From contig RFJV01000235.1 of the NCBI GenBank assembly GCA_003694775.1, positions 1 to 5,854 on the forward strand: a stretch of 5,854 nt of DNA, given 5' to 3'. Within the stretch, counting starts at the first letter, position 1. Each line of letters opens with the position of its first letter. Position numbers and translations under genes: made by a program. Source of the stretch: Chloroflexota bacterium. Lineage in GTDB: Bacteria > Chloroflexota > Anaerolineae > 4572-78 > J111. A model generated the notes under the pieces. The model searched no databases. It saw only the letters and a program-made list of their open reading frames with translations, and had not been told where the DNA came from. Below are positions 1-5,740 of this stretch, piece by piece.

Positions 1-1196
1 AGACGGTCGTATTCCCGCTCGAACTCTTCCACGGTCATCTGTTTGGGGTAGTAGGTTACGTGGGCGGTGTCGTAGTATTTCCAGGTTTTGTCCGGGATGA
101 GCCGGTTTTCCTGGATGAGCTGTGCCCGGAAGGGGGTGCCGGGATAGGGGGTCAAAATGGTGGCGCTCATACTGTCCAGGCCGGACTGTTTGGCAAAGTC
201 CCACGTCTCCCACATCACCTGCGGGGTGTCGTTATCGAACCCAAACACAAACAGGCCCACCACTCCGATGCCGTGGGCGTGAATCTTGTCGATGGTTTCC
301 TGGTACTGCTTGATGAGACCCTTGCTTTTGCCGCCCAGTTCGCGGCGGTTGGCCGGGTTGACCGACTCAAAGCCGATGAAGAATTTGTCCAGGTGGGCAC
401 GGCGGGCCAGCTTGAGCAGTTCCGGGTACTGGGCCACCATCATTTCGGCCTGGGTGGTCCAGCCGCGCAGGGGCAGTTTTTCCAGGGCCAGGAACAGCTT
501 TTCGGTGTATTCCGGGTCAATCACAAAGGCCAGGCCAAAGTTGTCGTCGGTCAGGAAAAAGCGGTCAATCTGGCGGCGTTCAATCTCTTCTACAATCTCT
601 TCGATGGGCCGGAAGCGCATTTTCTGCCCGCTGACCCGAATGGCGGTGCAGAAGGAGCAGTTGCGGGGACAGCCGCGGGTAATCTCCAGCAGGGGCGTCC
701 AGTAGTTGCGGTTTTCATCGACCATCTTGATGACCCGGTCGGTGAGGGGGGCAACCCCGGCCAGATTGGCCCATTCGGTGTCGTTGTAGCGCGGTTTGAG
801 GGTGTCGTTTTGAAAATCTTTGATAATTTGGGGCCAGGTGCGGTATGCCTCACCGGTGACCACCACATCGGCCCAGCGGGCCACGTCTTCCGGCATCAGG
901 GTAGCGTGCGCCCCACCGACCACCACCGCCTGCACTCCGGCTTCGTGGGCCAGCCGGGCAAATCGCTCCGCGGTTTCGATGGCCAGCGTTTTGGAAGTAA
1001 TCCCTACCAGGTCGTGTTTGCCCAGGGTCTTGAATTTATGGTCCAGCGGCCCCAGATTTTCATCCCAGATTTCTACCTCAATATCATCCGGTACCAACGA
1101 CGCCAGCCGCATCAGCGTGTACGATGCGGCCGGGGCCTTGCCAAAAATTCGTCCTTCGCGCCCCGGATGTACCAGTACGATTTTTCGGAGTTCCAC
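1..1196 (-). CDS. B12-binding radical SAM protein, N-terminal part (C-terminus outside window)
   Basis: Reading the minus strand from GTG at 1196 gives 398 uninterrupted residues to the window edge. Residues ~1-125 form a Rossmann-like cobalamin-binding domain (KIVLVHPG start, later VVVGGAHATLMPED and VVVTGEAYRTWP). Residues ~165-370 form a radical SAM barrel with the CxxxCxxC cluster motif as RGCPRNCSFC (C176, C180, C183), a DDNF segment at 217-220, GFES at 275-278 and LTPYPGTPF at 348-356. This order is that of the BchE/HpnP-like class of cobalamin-dependent radical SAM enzymes, which use a [4Fe-4S] cluster and SAM, often for C-methylation or ring chemistry. The substrate cannot be told. 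The DxHxxG motif that supplies a lower-axial His to cobalamin is not seen, as in many BchE-type members. GTG is chosen because AGAAGGAG precedes it by 6 nt. The gene is transcribed divergently from the kinase gene. A rival open frame on the plus strand over the same stretch has no recognisable domain. Confidence 0.93.
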   Translation of the reverse strand, partial: MELRKIVLVHPGREGRIFGKAPAASYTLMRLASLVPDDIEVEIWDENLGPLDHKFKTLGKHDLVGITSKTLAIETAERFARLAHEAGVQAVVVGGAHATLMPEDVARWADVVVTGEAYRTWPQIIKDFQNDTLKPRYNDTEWANLAGVAPLTDRVIKMVDENRNYWTPLLEITRGCPRNCSFCTAIRVSGQKMRFRPIEEIVEEIERRQIDRFFLTDDNFGLAFVIDPEYTEKLFLALEKLPLRGWTTQAEMMVAQYPELLKLARRAHLDKFFIGFESVNPANRRELGGKSKGLIKQYQETIDKIHAHGIGVVGLFVFGFDNDTPQVMWETWDFAKQSGLDSMSATILTPYPGTPFRAQLIQENRLIPDKTWKYYDTAHVTYYPKQMTVEEFEREYDR

Positions 1197-1202
1197 TGCT
1201 GT

Positions 1203-1210
1203 CTCCTTCT
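1203..1210 (-). promoter_or_regulatory. Shine-Dalgarno site deciding the GTG start of the radical SAM gene
   Basis: On the minus strand AGAAGGAG lies 6 nt before GTG at 1194-1196. No ATG, GTG or TTG with a comparable site is seen just upstream in frame, so this site fixes the non-ATG start. Confidence 0.8.
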
Positions 1211-1246
1211 GTGCCGTGAATTTTTTACGGGATACAACAGCCTTAA

Positions 1247-1275
1247 AGTGTAGCACAGGATATACCGGGAAGCAA
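1247..1275 (-). promoter_or_regulatory. Sigma70-type promoter for the radical SAM gene
   Basis: On the minus strand TTGCTT (1275-1270) and TACACT (1252-1247) are separated by 17 bp. Transcription would begin near 1240 and give a leader of about 45 nt. The spacing is ideal and the hexamers match consensus at 4 of 6 (-35) and 4 of 6 (-10) positions. It is a prediction from sequence only. Confidence 0.55.
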
Positions 1276-1324
1276 TTTTTATAGAGGTAGTTGTAAATAT
1301 TCTCCCTTTCCCCCTTTTAGCCCA

Positions 1325-1353
1325 TTGTCTGAATTTTCAAATTTCGGTATACT
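1325..1353 (+). promoter_or_regulatory. Sigma70-type promoter for the sensor kinase gene
   Basis: TTGTCT (1325-1330) and TATACT (1348-1353) are separated by exactly 17 bp. Transcription would begin near 1360, leaving a leader of about 87 nt before the ATG at 1447. The spacer is AT-rich (GAATTTTCAAATTTC), which contrasts with the GC-rich surroundings. The promoter stands about 50 bp from the divergent promoter, so a regulator bound between them could affect both. Confidence 0.65.
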
Positions 1354-1383
1354 AAGAGGGGTTACTGCTCAGGCCGCAGAAAA

Positions 1384-1418
1384 GCCGGGCCGATGACCAT
1401 CTACGACGGTCACCCGGC
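1384..1418 (+). promoter_or_regulatory. Long hairpin in the 5' leader of the kinase mRNA (unknown class)
   Basis: GCCGGG (1384-1389) pairs with CCCGGC (1413-1418) and TGACC (1394-1398) with GGTCA (1408-1412). This gives 11 bp of perfect pairing with a 4-nt bulge (CCGA) on the 5' side and a 9-nt loop. Flanking it are two related strings, AGGCCGCAGAAAA (1371-1383) and AGGCCGAAAA (1429-1438). No U-run follows, so it is not a simple terminator. I compared it by eye with common riboswitch motifs, including GEMM/c-di-GMP, and found no match. It could be a structured leader or a DNA-level operator. Confidence 0.5.
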
Positions 1419-1446
1419 GTAAAACGTAAGGCCGAAAACTACGCGT

Positions 1447-3771
1447 ATGGAAATCTACTTTCTGGCAACCGTTCTTTTTGCAACCGCATCATTGGTACTG
1501 GCCGCAGGCTCCGACGCCGACATTCGCCGCGGTCTGCGGATTTTGCCGCTCTATCTGCTGGTGGTAGCCCGTCTGCTGGCCCTGATTCTGGCCCTGACGG
1601 TCTATACCCCTGACCGGCCTGGTACAGTTGGCGGGCTGGGCGCGCTGGAGGTTTTCAGCGTGTTCTGCATAGCCTGGGCACTGCTGGAGACAGGCCGGCA
1701 GGGAGACGAAAGCCGCTCGAAGCTGGTGGCCGCGGGGGCCGGGGCCGCGGTATTGCTTTCGGTACTGCCGCTGATACCGGGGTGGCCTGTCCCGTGGCTG
1801 ATTCACAGCCTGGCCGTTGCTGTGTTCGGCCCGGTGGTGCTGAGCATCAGCCTGGGGACCGTGCACTGGGAAACGGCAACGCCTCTGCTGGTCATTGCCC
1901 TGTCCAATTTTATGGCCCTTTTTGGCCTGGTGAGCCTGTCGTGGTTTGTCGGCCTGTTTGCCTACGCTTTGCTGGTGTACGCCGTGCACCGGCGCACCAT
2001 CAACCGGGCCAGGCAGATTTACGCCGCCCGGCAGGAGGCCGCCGAATCGCTGGCGGAGGAGGCGGTTGCCCTCGGCCAGGAGCACCAGCGCTGGCTGGAG
2101 GCCAGCAAGACCATTGGTGATGTTTCCAATTTTGATTATGCCCTGGACCACATCGTCCGGACGATGGCCCGCTTTGTCCAGGTGGACCAGGCGGCGATGG
2201 TGGTGCTGGACCCCCGGCAGGAGGGCGTGGCCCGGCTGTCTACCTTTTACAGCCCCGACCGTCCGGTGCACTTTTCGGTAGATGATGCGGTGGAATTTGC
2301 CCTGGACGAATGCCCGCCCCTGAAAACGGCGATCGAGTCCCGGACCCAGTCGATGCTCTACCCCCAGTTTGACGGCCTGAACAAGCTGTACAGCCTGTGG
2401 TACGAGGAGCGGGTGGGGCCAACCCTGGTCCAGCCCCTCTCTATCCACGGCCAGCCGGTGGGAGCACTGATTCTGGGCAATCCTATCAGCCGCCGGGCCA
2501 TCAATGAAAAAGATGTCCGGCTGTGCAGTGCCCTGGCCGGACAGATAGCCGCAATCGTAGAATATCGCCGCCGCTACCAGGCTCTGAAGCATGATTTTGA
2601 CGCCCTTGCGGCCAAAATCCGGCAGGCCGCCGGTAATGGCGACCTGCCGGTGTCCGGGCCGGTTCCCGTTTTGCTGGCTTCGGGGGACCATCCGGACGAG
2701 GCAGAGGTGTACCGGGAAATTCTGCAGGCCATCAATGATGGGGTGGTGATGAGCGACCGGCTGGGACGAATCCGGTGGGTGAACCGGGCCGCGGAAAACA
2801 TTCTGGGTTTTTCGGCGGTGGAGCTTATCGGCCAGCCGATTGCCAGGGTGTACGGGGCCATCAACTCCCGTGAACCGATTGAAGATTTGATGGTGGCCTT
2901 TTCGCGGCGCAACCAGCCCCTGCCCACCTTTATCGAAACCGAGGAGCGGGCCATTCAGGGCCAGCTTATTCCGTGGCGCAATGTCCAGCGAGAATGGCAG
3001 GGTATCATCGCCGTATTCCGCGATGTGACCCGCGAAGTCAAGGTTGACCAGTCGCGCAATGATTTTATCGCCGCCCTGACCCGCGAACTGCGCTCCCCGC
3101 TGACCACCATCAAGGGGTATTCGGAGCTGATTCTGCACGGAATGATGGAGCAGTACACCCCGGAACAACTGCGTGTCCAGCAGATTATCCACAGCAGTGC
3201 AGAACGTATGGAGCACGTGCTGGATAATGCCCTGAAAATTACCGTGCAGAACCGGGAACAGCTTCTGCCCCGTTTTGAGGATGTCGATGTGTCCAGGGTG
3301 GTTCGGGAAGCACTGCGCGGGGTTTCGTCGCTGGCGGAACTGCGCGAATTGAAGCTCCACTCCGAGGTGCAGGCCGACTTACCCCCTGTTTCTGCCGACC
3401 CGCGCCATCTGCGCCGCATTCTGGACAATCTCCTCTCCAACGCCTGCCGCTTCACCCCGCCGGGCGGCCAGGTGACGGTGCGGGCCTGGGTTTCGGAGGA
3501 GCGGGTCGGCAACAGCTTTGTGCCCCGTTTGCAGATTGCCGTGGCCGATACCGGCATCGGCATCCCGCCGTCGGAAACCAAGCGGATTTTTGACCCCTTT
3601 TACAAACTCAGCGCGCCGGAAGTGGCCGATGAGGCGGACGGCGGAATGGGAATGGGGCTGACAGTGGCCAGAGAACTGGTCCAGCTTCACCAGGGGCGCA
3701 TCTGGGTAGACAGCGTTCCCGGCAAAGGTTCGGTCTTCAACGTGCTTCTGCCCATCACCCAGAAATTCTGA
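1447..3771 (+). CDS. Membrane sensor histidine kinase-like protein (7TM-GAF-PAS-HisKA-HATPase) lacking the phosphoacceptor His
   Basis: The protein has 774 residues. About seven hydrophobic segments occupy residues 2-180 and anchor it in the cytoplasmic membrane. An Arg/Glu/Ala-rich helical linker (~181-216) follows. A GAF domain covers ~218-372, a PAS domain ~420-530 (INDGVVMSDRLGRIRWVNRAAENILG style, ending VFRDVTRE), a HisKA-like dimerisation region ~536-603 and a HATPase_c domain ~615-770. The ATP lid boxes look complete: N-box DNLLSNACRF (N661, N665), G1 DTGIGIP (D701), F-box FDPF (715-718) and G2 GGMGMGL (732-738). The H-box reads LTRELRSPL, so Arg546 (codon CGC, 3082-3084) sits where His is expected, while Glu547 and Pro551 are kept. 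The architecture is that of a sensor kinase for a two-component system, but standard autophosphorylation is not possible as read. The ATG has no strong Shine-Dalgarno; only AAGG lies about 15 nt upstream. A transporter and a response regulator follow on the same strand. Confidence 0.95.
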   Translation: MEIYFLATVLFATASLVLAAGSDADIRRGLRILPLYLLVVARLLALILALTVYTPDRPGTVGGLGALEVFSVFCIAWALLETGRQGDESRSKLVAAGAGAAVLLSVLPLIPGWPVPWLIHSLAVAVFGPVVLSISLGTVHWETATPLLVIALSNFMALFGLVSLSWFVGLFAYALLVYAVHRRTINRARQIYAARQEAAESLAEEAVALGQEHQRWLEASKTIGDVSNFDYALDHIVRTMARFVQVDQAAMVVLDPRQEGVARLSTFYSPDRPVHFSVDDAVEFALDECPPLKTAIESRTQSMLYPQFDGLNKLYSLWYEERVGPTLVQPLSIHGQPVGALILGNPISRRAINEKDVRLCSALAGQIAAIVEYRRRYQALKHDFDALAAKIRQAAGNGDLPVSGPVPVLLASGDHPDEAEVYREILQAINDGVVMSDRLGRIRWVNRAAENILGFSAVELIGQPIARVYGAINSREPIEDLMVAFSRRNQPLPTFIETEERAIQGQLIPWRNVQREWQGIIAVFRDVTREVKVDQSRNDFIAALTRELRSPLTTIKGYSELILHGMMEQYTPEQLRVQQIIHSSAERMEHVLDNALKITVQNREQLLPRFEDVDVSRVVREALRGVSSLAELRELKLHSEVQADLPPVSADPRHLRRILDNLLSNACRFTPPGGQVTVRAWVSEERVGNSFVPRLQIAVADTGIGIPPSETKRIFDPFYKLSAPEVADEADGGMGMGLTVARELVQLHQGRIWVDSVPGKGSVFNVLLPITQKF

Positions 3772-3777
3772 ATTTGG

Positions 3778-3819
3778 GGATTGGAGACTGGAGATTAGAG
3801 ATTGGAGATTGGGGATTGA
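3778..3819 (+). repeat. Six-unit 7-nt tandem repeat, consensus AGATTGG
   Basis: Consecutive heptamers are GGATTGG, AGACTGG, AGATTAG, AGATTGG, AGATTGG and GGATTGA. The array begins 6 nt after the kinase stop codon. In another register the units read A(T/C)TGGRG, which resembles, from memory, the heptameric short tandem repeats (STRR) described in cyanobacteria. It is non-coding. Confidence 0.9.
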
Positions 3820-3856
3820 TTATACCAAACTCTTTAACTCCCCAACTCCAAACTCT
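3797..3856 (+). other. Imperfect stem-loop joining the two tandem repeat arrays
   Basis: TTGGAG (3802-3807) and TTGGGG (3809-3814) pair with CTCCAA (3846-3851) and CCCCAA (3840-3845), giving 12 bp with one bulged A (3808). One mismatch is then followed by AGAG (3797-3800) pairing with CTCT (3853-3856). The loop is about 25 nt. It lies between the kinase stop and the permease start and could slow transcription or protect or process the message. There is no U-run, so it is not a classical terminator. Confidence 0.5.
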
Positions 3857-3903
3857 CAAACTCCCAAACTCACCAACTAACCAACTAACCAACTCACTAA
3901 CTC
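3825..3903 (+). repeat. Ten-unit ~8-nt tandem repeat, consensus CCAAACTC
   Basis: Ten degenerate units each carry the core AACTC or AACTA: nine are 8 nt long and one (3849-3855) is 7 nt. Two adjacent units (ACCAACTA, 3872-3887) are identical, which suggests recent slippage. The plus strand here is almost free of G, the opposite bias to the preceding heptamer array. The array ends 6 nt before the Shine-Dalgarno site of the next gene. Confidence 0.9.
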
Positions 3904-3909
3904 ATACCC

Positions 3910-3914
3910 AGGAG
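3910..3914 (+). promoter_or_regulatory. Shine-Dalgarno site of the permease gene
   Basis: AGGAG stands 8 nt before the ATG at 3923 and decides this start over the in-frame ATGs at codons 6 and 7. Confidence 0.8.
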
Positions 3915-3922
3915 AAACCTCT

Positions 3923-4768
3923 ATGCTCAACCCGGAAATGATGGCGGTGACCTTTGGCCTTGCGTCTGCCTTCGTGTGGGGGGCCGGAGATTTTAGCGGC
4001 GGCGTTGCCAGCCGCCGGAGCGATGTGTACAACGTCATCCTCATTTCCCAGACCATCGGATTGAGCCTTCTGCTGGTTCTGCTGGTCTTGATGCCGGAGC
4101 CGCTTCCGTCGCTATCCAGTATGGCCCTGGGCGCAGGGGCCGGCATTGCCGGTATGCTGGGGCTGGTCATCTTCTACCGCGGGCTTGCTGGCGGCAGAAT
4201 GGGCATTGTGGCCCCGGCTTCTGCGGTGACCACCGCGGCCCTGCCGGTGCTGGTCGGGCTTATCATCGAGGGAACGCCGTCCCCCCTGCAGTTTGCCGGT
4301 TTTGCCGTAGCCCTGGTGGCGGTCTGGTTTCTGGCCGGGGCAAAGGAGCCGGCTTCTGCCCAGGGCCGCGATATCTGGGCCGGTATTACCTCTGGCTTTG
4401 GCTTTGCCCTCTTTTTTATTCTGATTGACCAGGCGGGAGAGGAGTCGGTGCTGTGGCCGCTGGCCGCGGCCCGCCTGGCCTCCATCACCCTGATGACCCT
4501 CTTTTTGACGGGCCGCCGCGGCTGGCGTGTCCCTGGAAAAACCCAACTGCCCGTCATCGCCCTGACCGGCATCCTGGATACAACAGGAAATGCCCTGTTT
4601 GTGCTGGCTTCACAGACCGGACGGCTGGACGTGGCGGCTGTATTGGCCTCCCTGTATCCGGCTTCAACCGTCCTCCTGGCCCGGATTATCCTCAAGGAGC
4701 GGCTGGCAGGCCGGCAGTGGTGGGGCGTTTTCCTGGCCATGACCGCCCTGGTGCTGATTGCGGTATGA
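3923..4768 (+). CDS. EamA/DMT-family membrane transporter
   Basis: This 281-residue, very hydrophobic protein has about ten predicted TM segments (roughly 8-28, 36-57, 68-87, 94-115, 121-139, 151-169, 176-195, 208-228, 236-257, 263-281). It consists of two EamA half-repeats of about 140 residues. The first ends GIVAPASAVTTAALPVLVGLI...FAVALVAVWFLAG. The second ends DVAAVLASLYPASTVLLARIILKERL...ALVLIAV, with the family-typical LKE(R) at 257-260 between the last two helices. Length and topology fit drug/metabolite transporters of the inner membrane, which export or exchange metabolites or amino acids. The substrate cannot be read from sequence. The gene lies 151 bp after the kinase gene, and no clear promoter of its own is seen in the repeat-filled spacer, so it may be read from the kinase promoter. 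It ends 8 bp before the -35 box of the regulator promoter, with no terminator visible. Confidence 0.93.
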   Translation: MLNPEMMAVTFGLASAFVWGAGDFSGGVASRRSDVYNVILISQTIGLSLLLVLLVLMPEPLPSLSSMALGAGAGIAGMLGLVIFYRGLAGGRMGIVAPASAVTTAALPVLVGLIIEGTPSPLQFAGFAVALVAVWFLAGAKEPASAQGRDIWAGITSGFGFALFFILIDQAGEESVLWPLAAARLASITLMTLFLTGRRGWRVPGKTQLPVIALTGILDTTGNALFVLASQTGRLDVAAVLASLYPASTVLLARIILKERLAGRQWWGVFLAMTALVLIAV

Positions 4769-4776
4769 GGTCTGGT

Positions 4777-4804
4777 TTGACACCCCTCCCACCGCGGCTA
4801 TAAT
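4777..4804 (+). promoter_or_regulatory. Perfect-hexamer sigma70 promoter for the response regulator gene
   Basis: TTGACA (4777-4782) and TATAAT (4799-4804) both match consensus fully, with a 16-bp GC-rich spacer. The start point should be near 4811, giving a leader of about 45 nt. Its position rules out translation starting at the in-frame ATGs at 4758 and 4803 on this transcript, because they lie upstream of, or inside, the promoter. Confidence 0.85.
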
Positions 4805-4811
4805 GAGGCCG

Positions 4812-4826
4812 GCACCACACCGGTGC
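4812..4826 (+). other. Small inverted repeat at the transcription start of the regulator gene
   Basis: GCACC (4812-4816) and GGTGC (4822-4826) flank ACACC. The repeat covers the expected start point and first transcribed bases. It may be a repressor or autoregulation site or a 5' stabilising hairpin, but its short length means chance is possible. Confidence 0.35.
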
Positions 4827-4856
4827 AGTCGGAACCCTCTGTGGATGGATGTCTTC

Positions 4857-5555
4857 ATGACCAAAAACGACCCTTCCAAGACCCTGATTCTGGTGGTCGA
4901 AGATGACCAGACTTTGCAGGAAACGCTGGCCTACAACCTGGAGCAGGAAGGCTACCGGGTTGAGGTGGCCTCCGATGGGCAGGCCGGCCTGGAAAAGGCC
5001 CGCCAGTGCCAGCCCGGCCTGATTGTGCTCGATGTGATGCTCCCTGAGATTGACGGCCTGACCCTGTGCCGGATTCTGCGCCGGGAAGAGGTGGCCGCGC
5101 CCATCATTATGCTGACCGCCCGCTCCAGCGAAGTAGACAAGATTATCGGCCTGGACTCCGGCGCCGATGATTACATCACCAAGCCCTTCAGCCTGGGAGA
5201 ATTTCTGGCCCGTGTGCGCGCCGCCCTTCGCCGACAGCCGCGGGCCGGCGCCCGCGACCGCCTTCAGTCCGGCAACCTGACCCTGGATTTGATTGCCCGC
5301 AAAGCCTACAAAGACGACCAGGAACTGAACCTGAGCCACAAAGAGTTCGACCTGCTGGCCGAGCTGATGCGCAACAAAGGGATGGTCCTTTCGCGCGACC
5401 TTCTGCTGACCAAAGTGTGGGGCTATGATTACGTGGGCGAATCACGCACGGTGGATGTGCATATCCGCTGGTTGAGGGGCAAAATAGAGGACGACCCCTC
5501 AAACCCGGTCCGCATCACCACCGTGCGCAGTATCGGCTACAGGTTTGAGGGGTAA
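4857..5555 (+). CDS. OmpR/PhoB-family two-component response regulator
   Basis: The 232-residue protein has a receiver domain (~8-125) and a winged-helix DNA-binding domain (~138-232). Receiver residues are complete: acidic pair D16/D17 (VVEDD), phosphoacceptor D59 (IVLDVMLP), T87 (MLTAR) and K109 (TKPF). The C-terminal part shows the typical LSHKEFDLLAELMRN, LLLTKVWGYDY, RTVDVHIRWLRGKIEDD and ITTVRSIGYRFEG. It should be a cytoplasmic transcription factor that dimerises on phosphorylation and binds direct-repeat operators. ATG at 4857 (MTKND) is chosen because only a few residues normally precede the first strand; ATG at 4845 (MDVF) is nearly as good, and neither has a strong Shine-Dalgarno. 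The upstream consensus promoter excludes the longer open frame starting at 4758. The likely partner kinase lies two genes upstream but lacks its phospho-His, so another donor may phosphorylate D59. Targets are unknown. Confidence 0.96.
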   Translation: MTKNDPSKTLILVVEDDQTLQETLAYNLEQEGYRVEVASDGQAGLEKARQCQPGLIVLDVMLPEIDGLTLCRILRREEVAAPIIMLTARSSEVDKIIGLDSGADDYITKPFSLGEFLARVRAALRRQPRAGARDRLQSGNLTLDLIARKAYKDDQELNLSHKEFDLLAELMRNKGMVLSRDLLLTKVWGYDYVGESRTVDVHIRWLRGKIEDDPSNPVRITTVRSIGYRFEG

Positions 5556-5556
5556 A

Positions 5557-5605
5557 AACAGGGTAACTGTTCAGCCATCCACGAATAAAACAGGTAGTCT
5601 CCTGT
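5557..5605 (+). terminator. Two small hairpins after the regulator gene, weak terminator candidates
   Basis: AACAG/CTGTT (5557-5561 and 5567-5571) and ACAGG/CCTGT (5590-5594 and 5601-5605) are short perfect stems just after the stop codon. Neither is followed by a U-run on the plus strand. In the minus direction the second is followed by TTTTATT, so it could stop antisense transcription. Assignment as a terminator is tentative. Confidence 0.25.
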
Positions 5606-5704
5606 GAAAATAGCCGTTTACCCCGTAGGCGGGGCATCCCGATGCCCGCCGGGGTGGTTGCCTGACCCGCCCGGCATTGGGATGCCGGGGCTACCAAATT
5701 TTCA
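5605..5704. repeat. REP/MITE-like double palindrome with nested terminal inverted repeats
   Basis: Two GC-rich palindromes share the core GCATCCC / GGGATGC. The first is GGCGGGGCATC/GATGCCCGCC (5628-5638 and 5641-5650, one bulged G). The second is CCCGGCAT/ATGCCGGG (5670-5677 and 5682-5689, perfect 8 bp with TGGG loop). The pair is enclosed by GTAG (5625-5628) and CTAC (5691-5694), and further out by TGAAAAT (5605-5611) and ATTTTCA (5698-5704). This nested layout resembles a BIME-type REP doublet or a short non-autonomous element. No coding capacity and no clear target duplication are seen. Strong hairpins here may also end or protect the regulator mRNA. Confidence 0.6.
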
Positions 5705-5715
5705 TTCGCGTTGTC

Positions 5716-5729
5716 GTCCCGACCGGGAC
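5716..5729 (+). other. Short GC hairpin
   Basis: GTCCC (5716-5720) and GGGAC (5725-5729) flank GACC. It stands between the double palindrome and the TTCATCC repeat. No U-run follows, and its function is unknown. Confidence 0.35.
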
Positions 5730-5740
5730 TGTTGCACTCC

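Noticed and set aside
60..1253. Long plus-strand open frame (397 codons) across the radical SAM gene
   Set aside because: Its translation has no recognisable domain and is rich in Gly/Gln/His/Phe, as expected of the opposite strand of a GC-rich gene. The minus strand encodes a clear radical SAM protein with the cluster motif and a good ribosome site.
1331..1347. Possible operator in the kinase promoter spacer (GAATTTTC AAATTTC)
   Set aside because: The two halves are similar but short and AT-rich, and no matching site occurs at the regulator promoter, so chance cannot be excluded.
1384..1418. Rho-independent terminator between the divergent genes
   Set aside because: The strong hairpin lacks a following U-run on either strand and lies downstream of the kinase promoter, inside its leader.
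1489..3360. 623-codon open frame on the minus strand inside the kinase gene
   Set aside because: The product is Gln/His/Gly/Arg-rich without domains, and its frame mirrors the codon bias of the kinase gene. No promoter or ribosome site was seen for it.
3820..3828. TATAAT on the minus strand within the repeat spacer as an antisense promoter
   Set aside because: No -35 box at a proper distance; the nearest TTGGGG is only 15 bp away and is part of the tandem repeat.
3778..3903. CRISPR array
   Set aside because: The units are 7-8 nt and directly tandem, without unique spacers.
4758..4856. N-terminal extension of the response regulator from ATG at 4758
   Set aside because: The extension overlaps the end of the permease gene and runs through a consensus promoter; its residues look nothing like a receiver domain. 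The start was placed at 4857, with 4845 as alternative.
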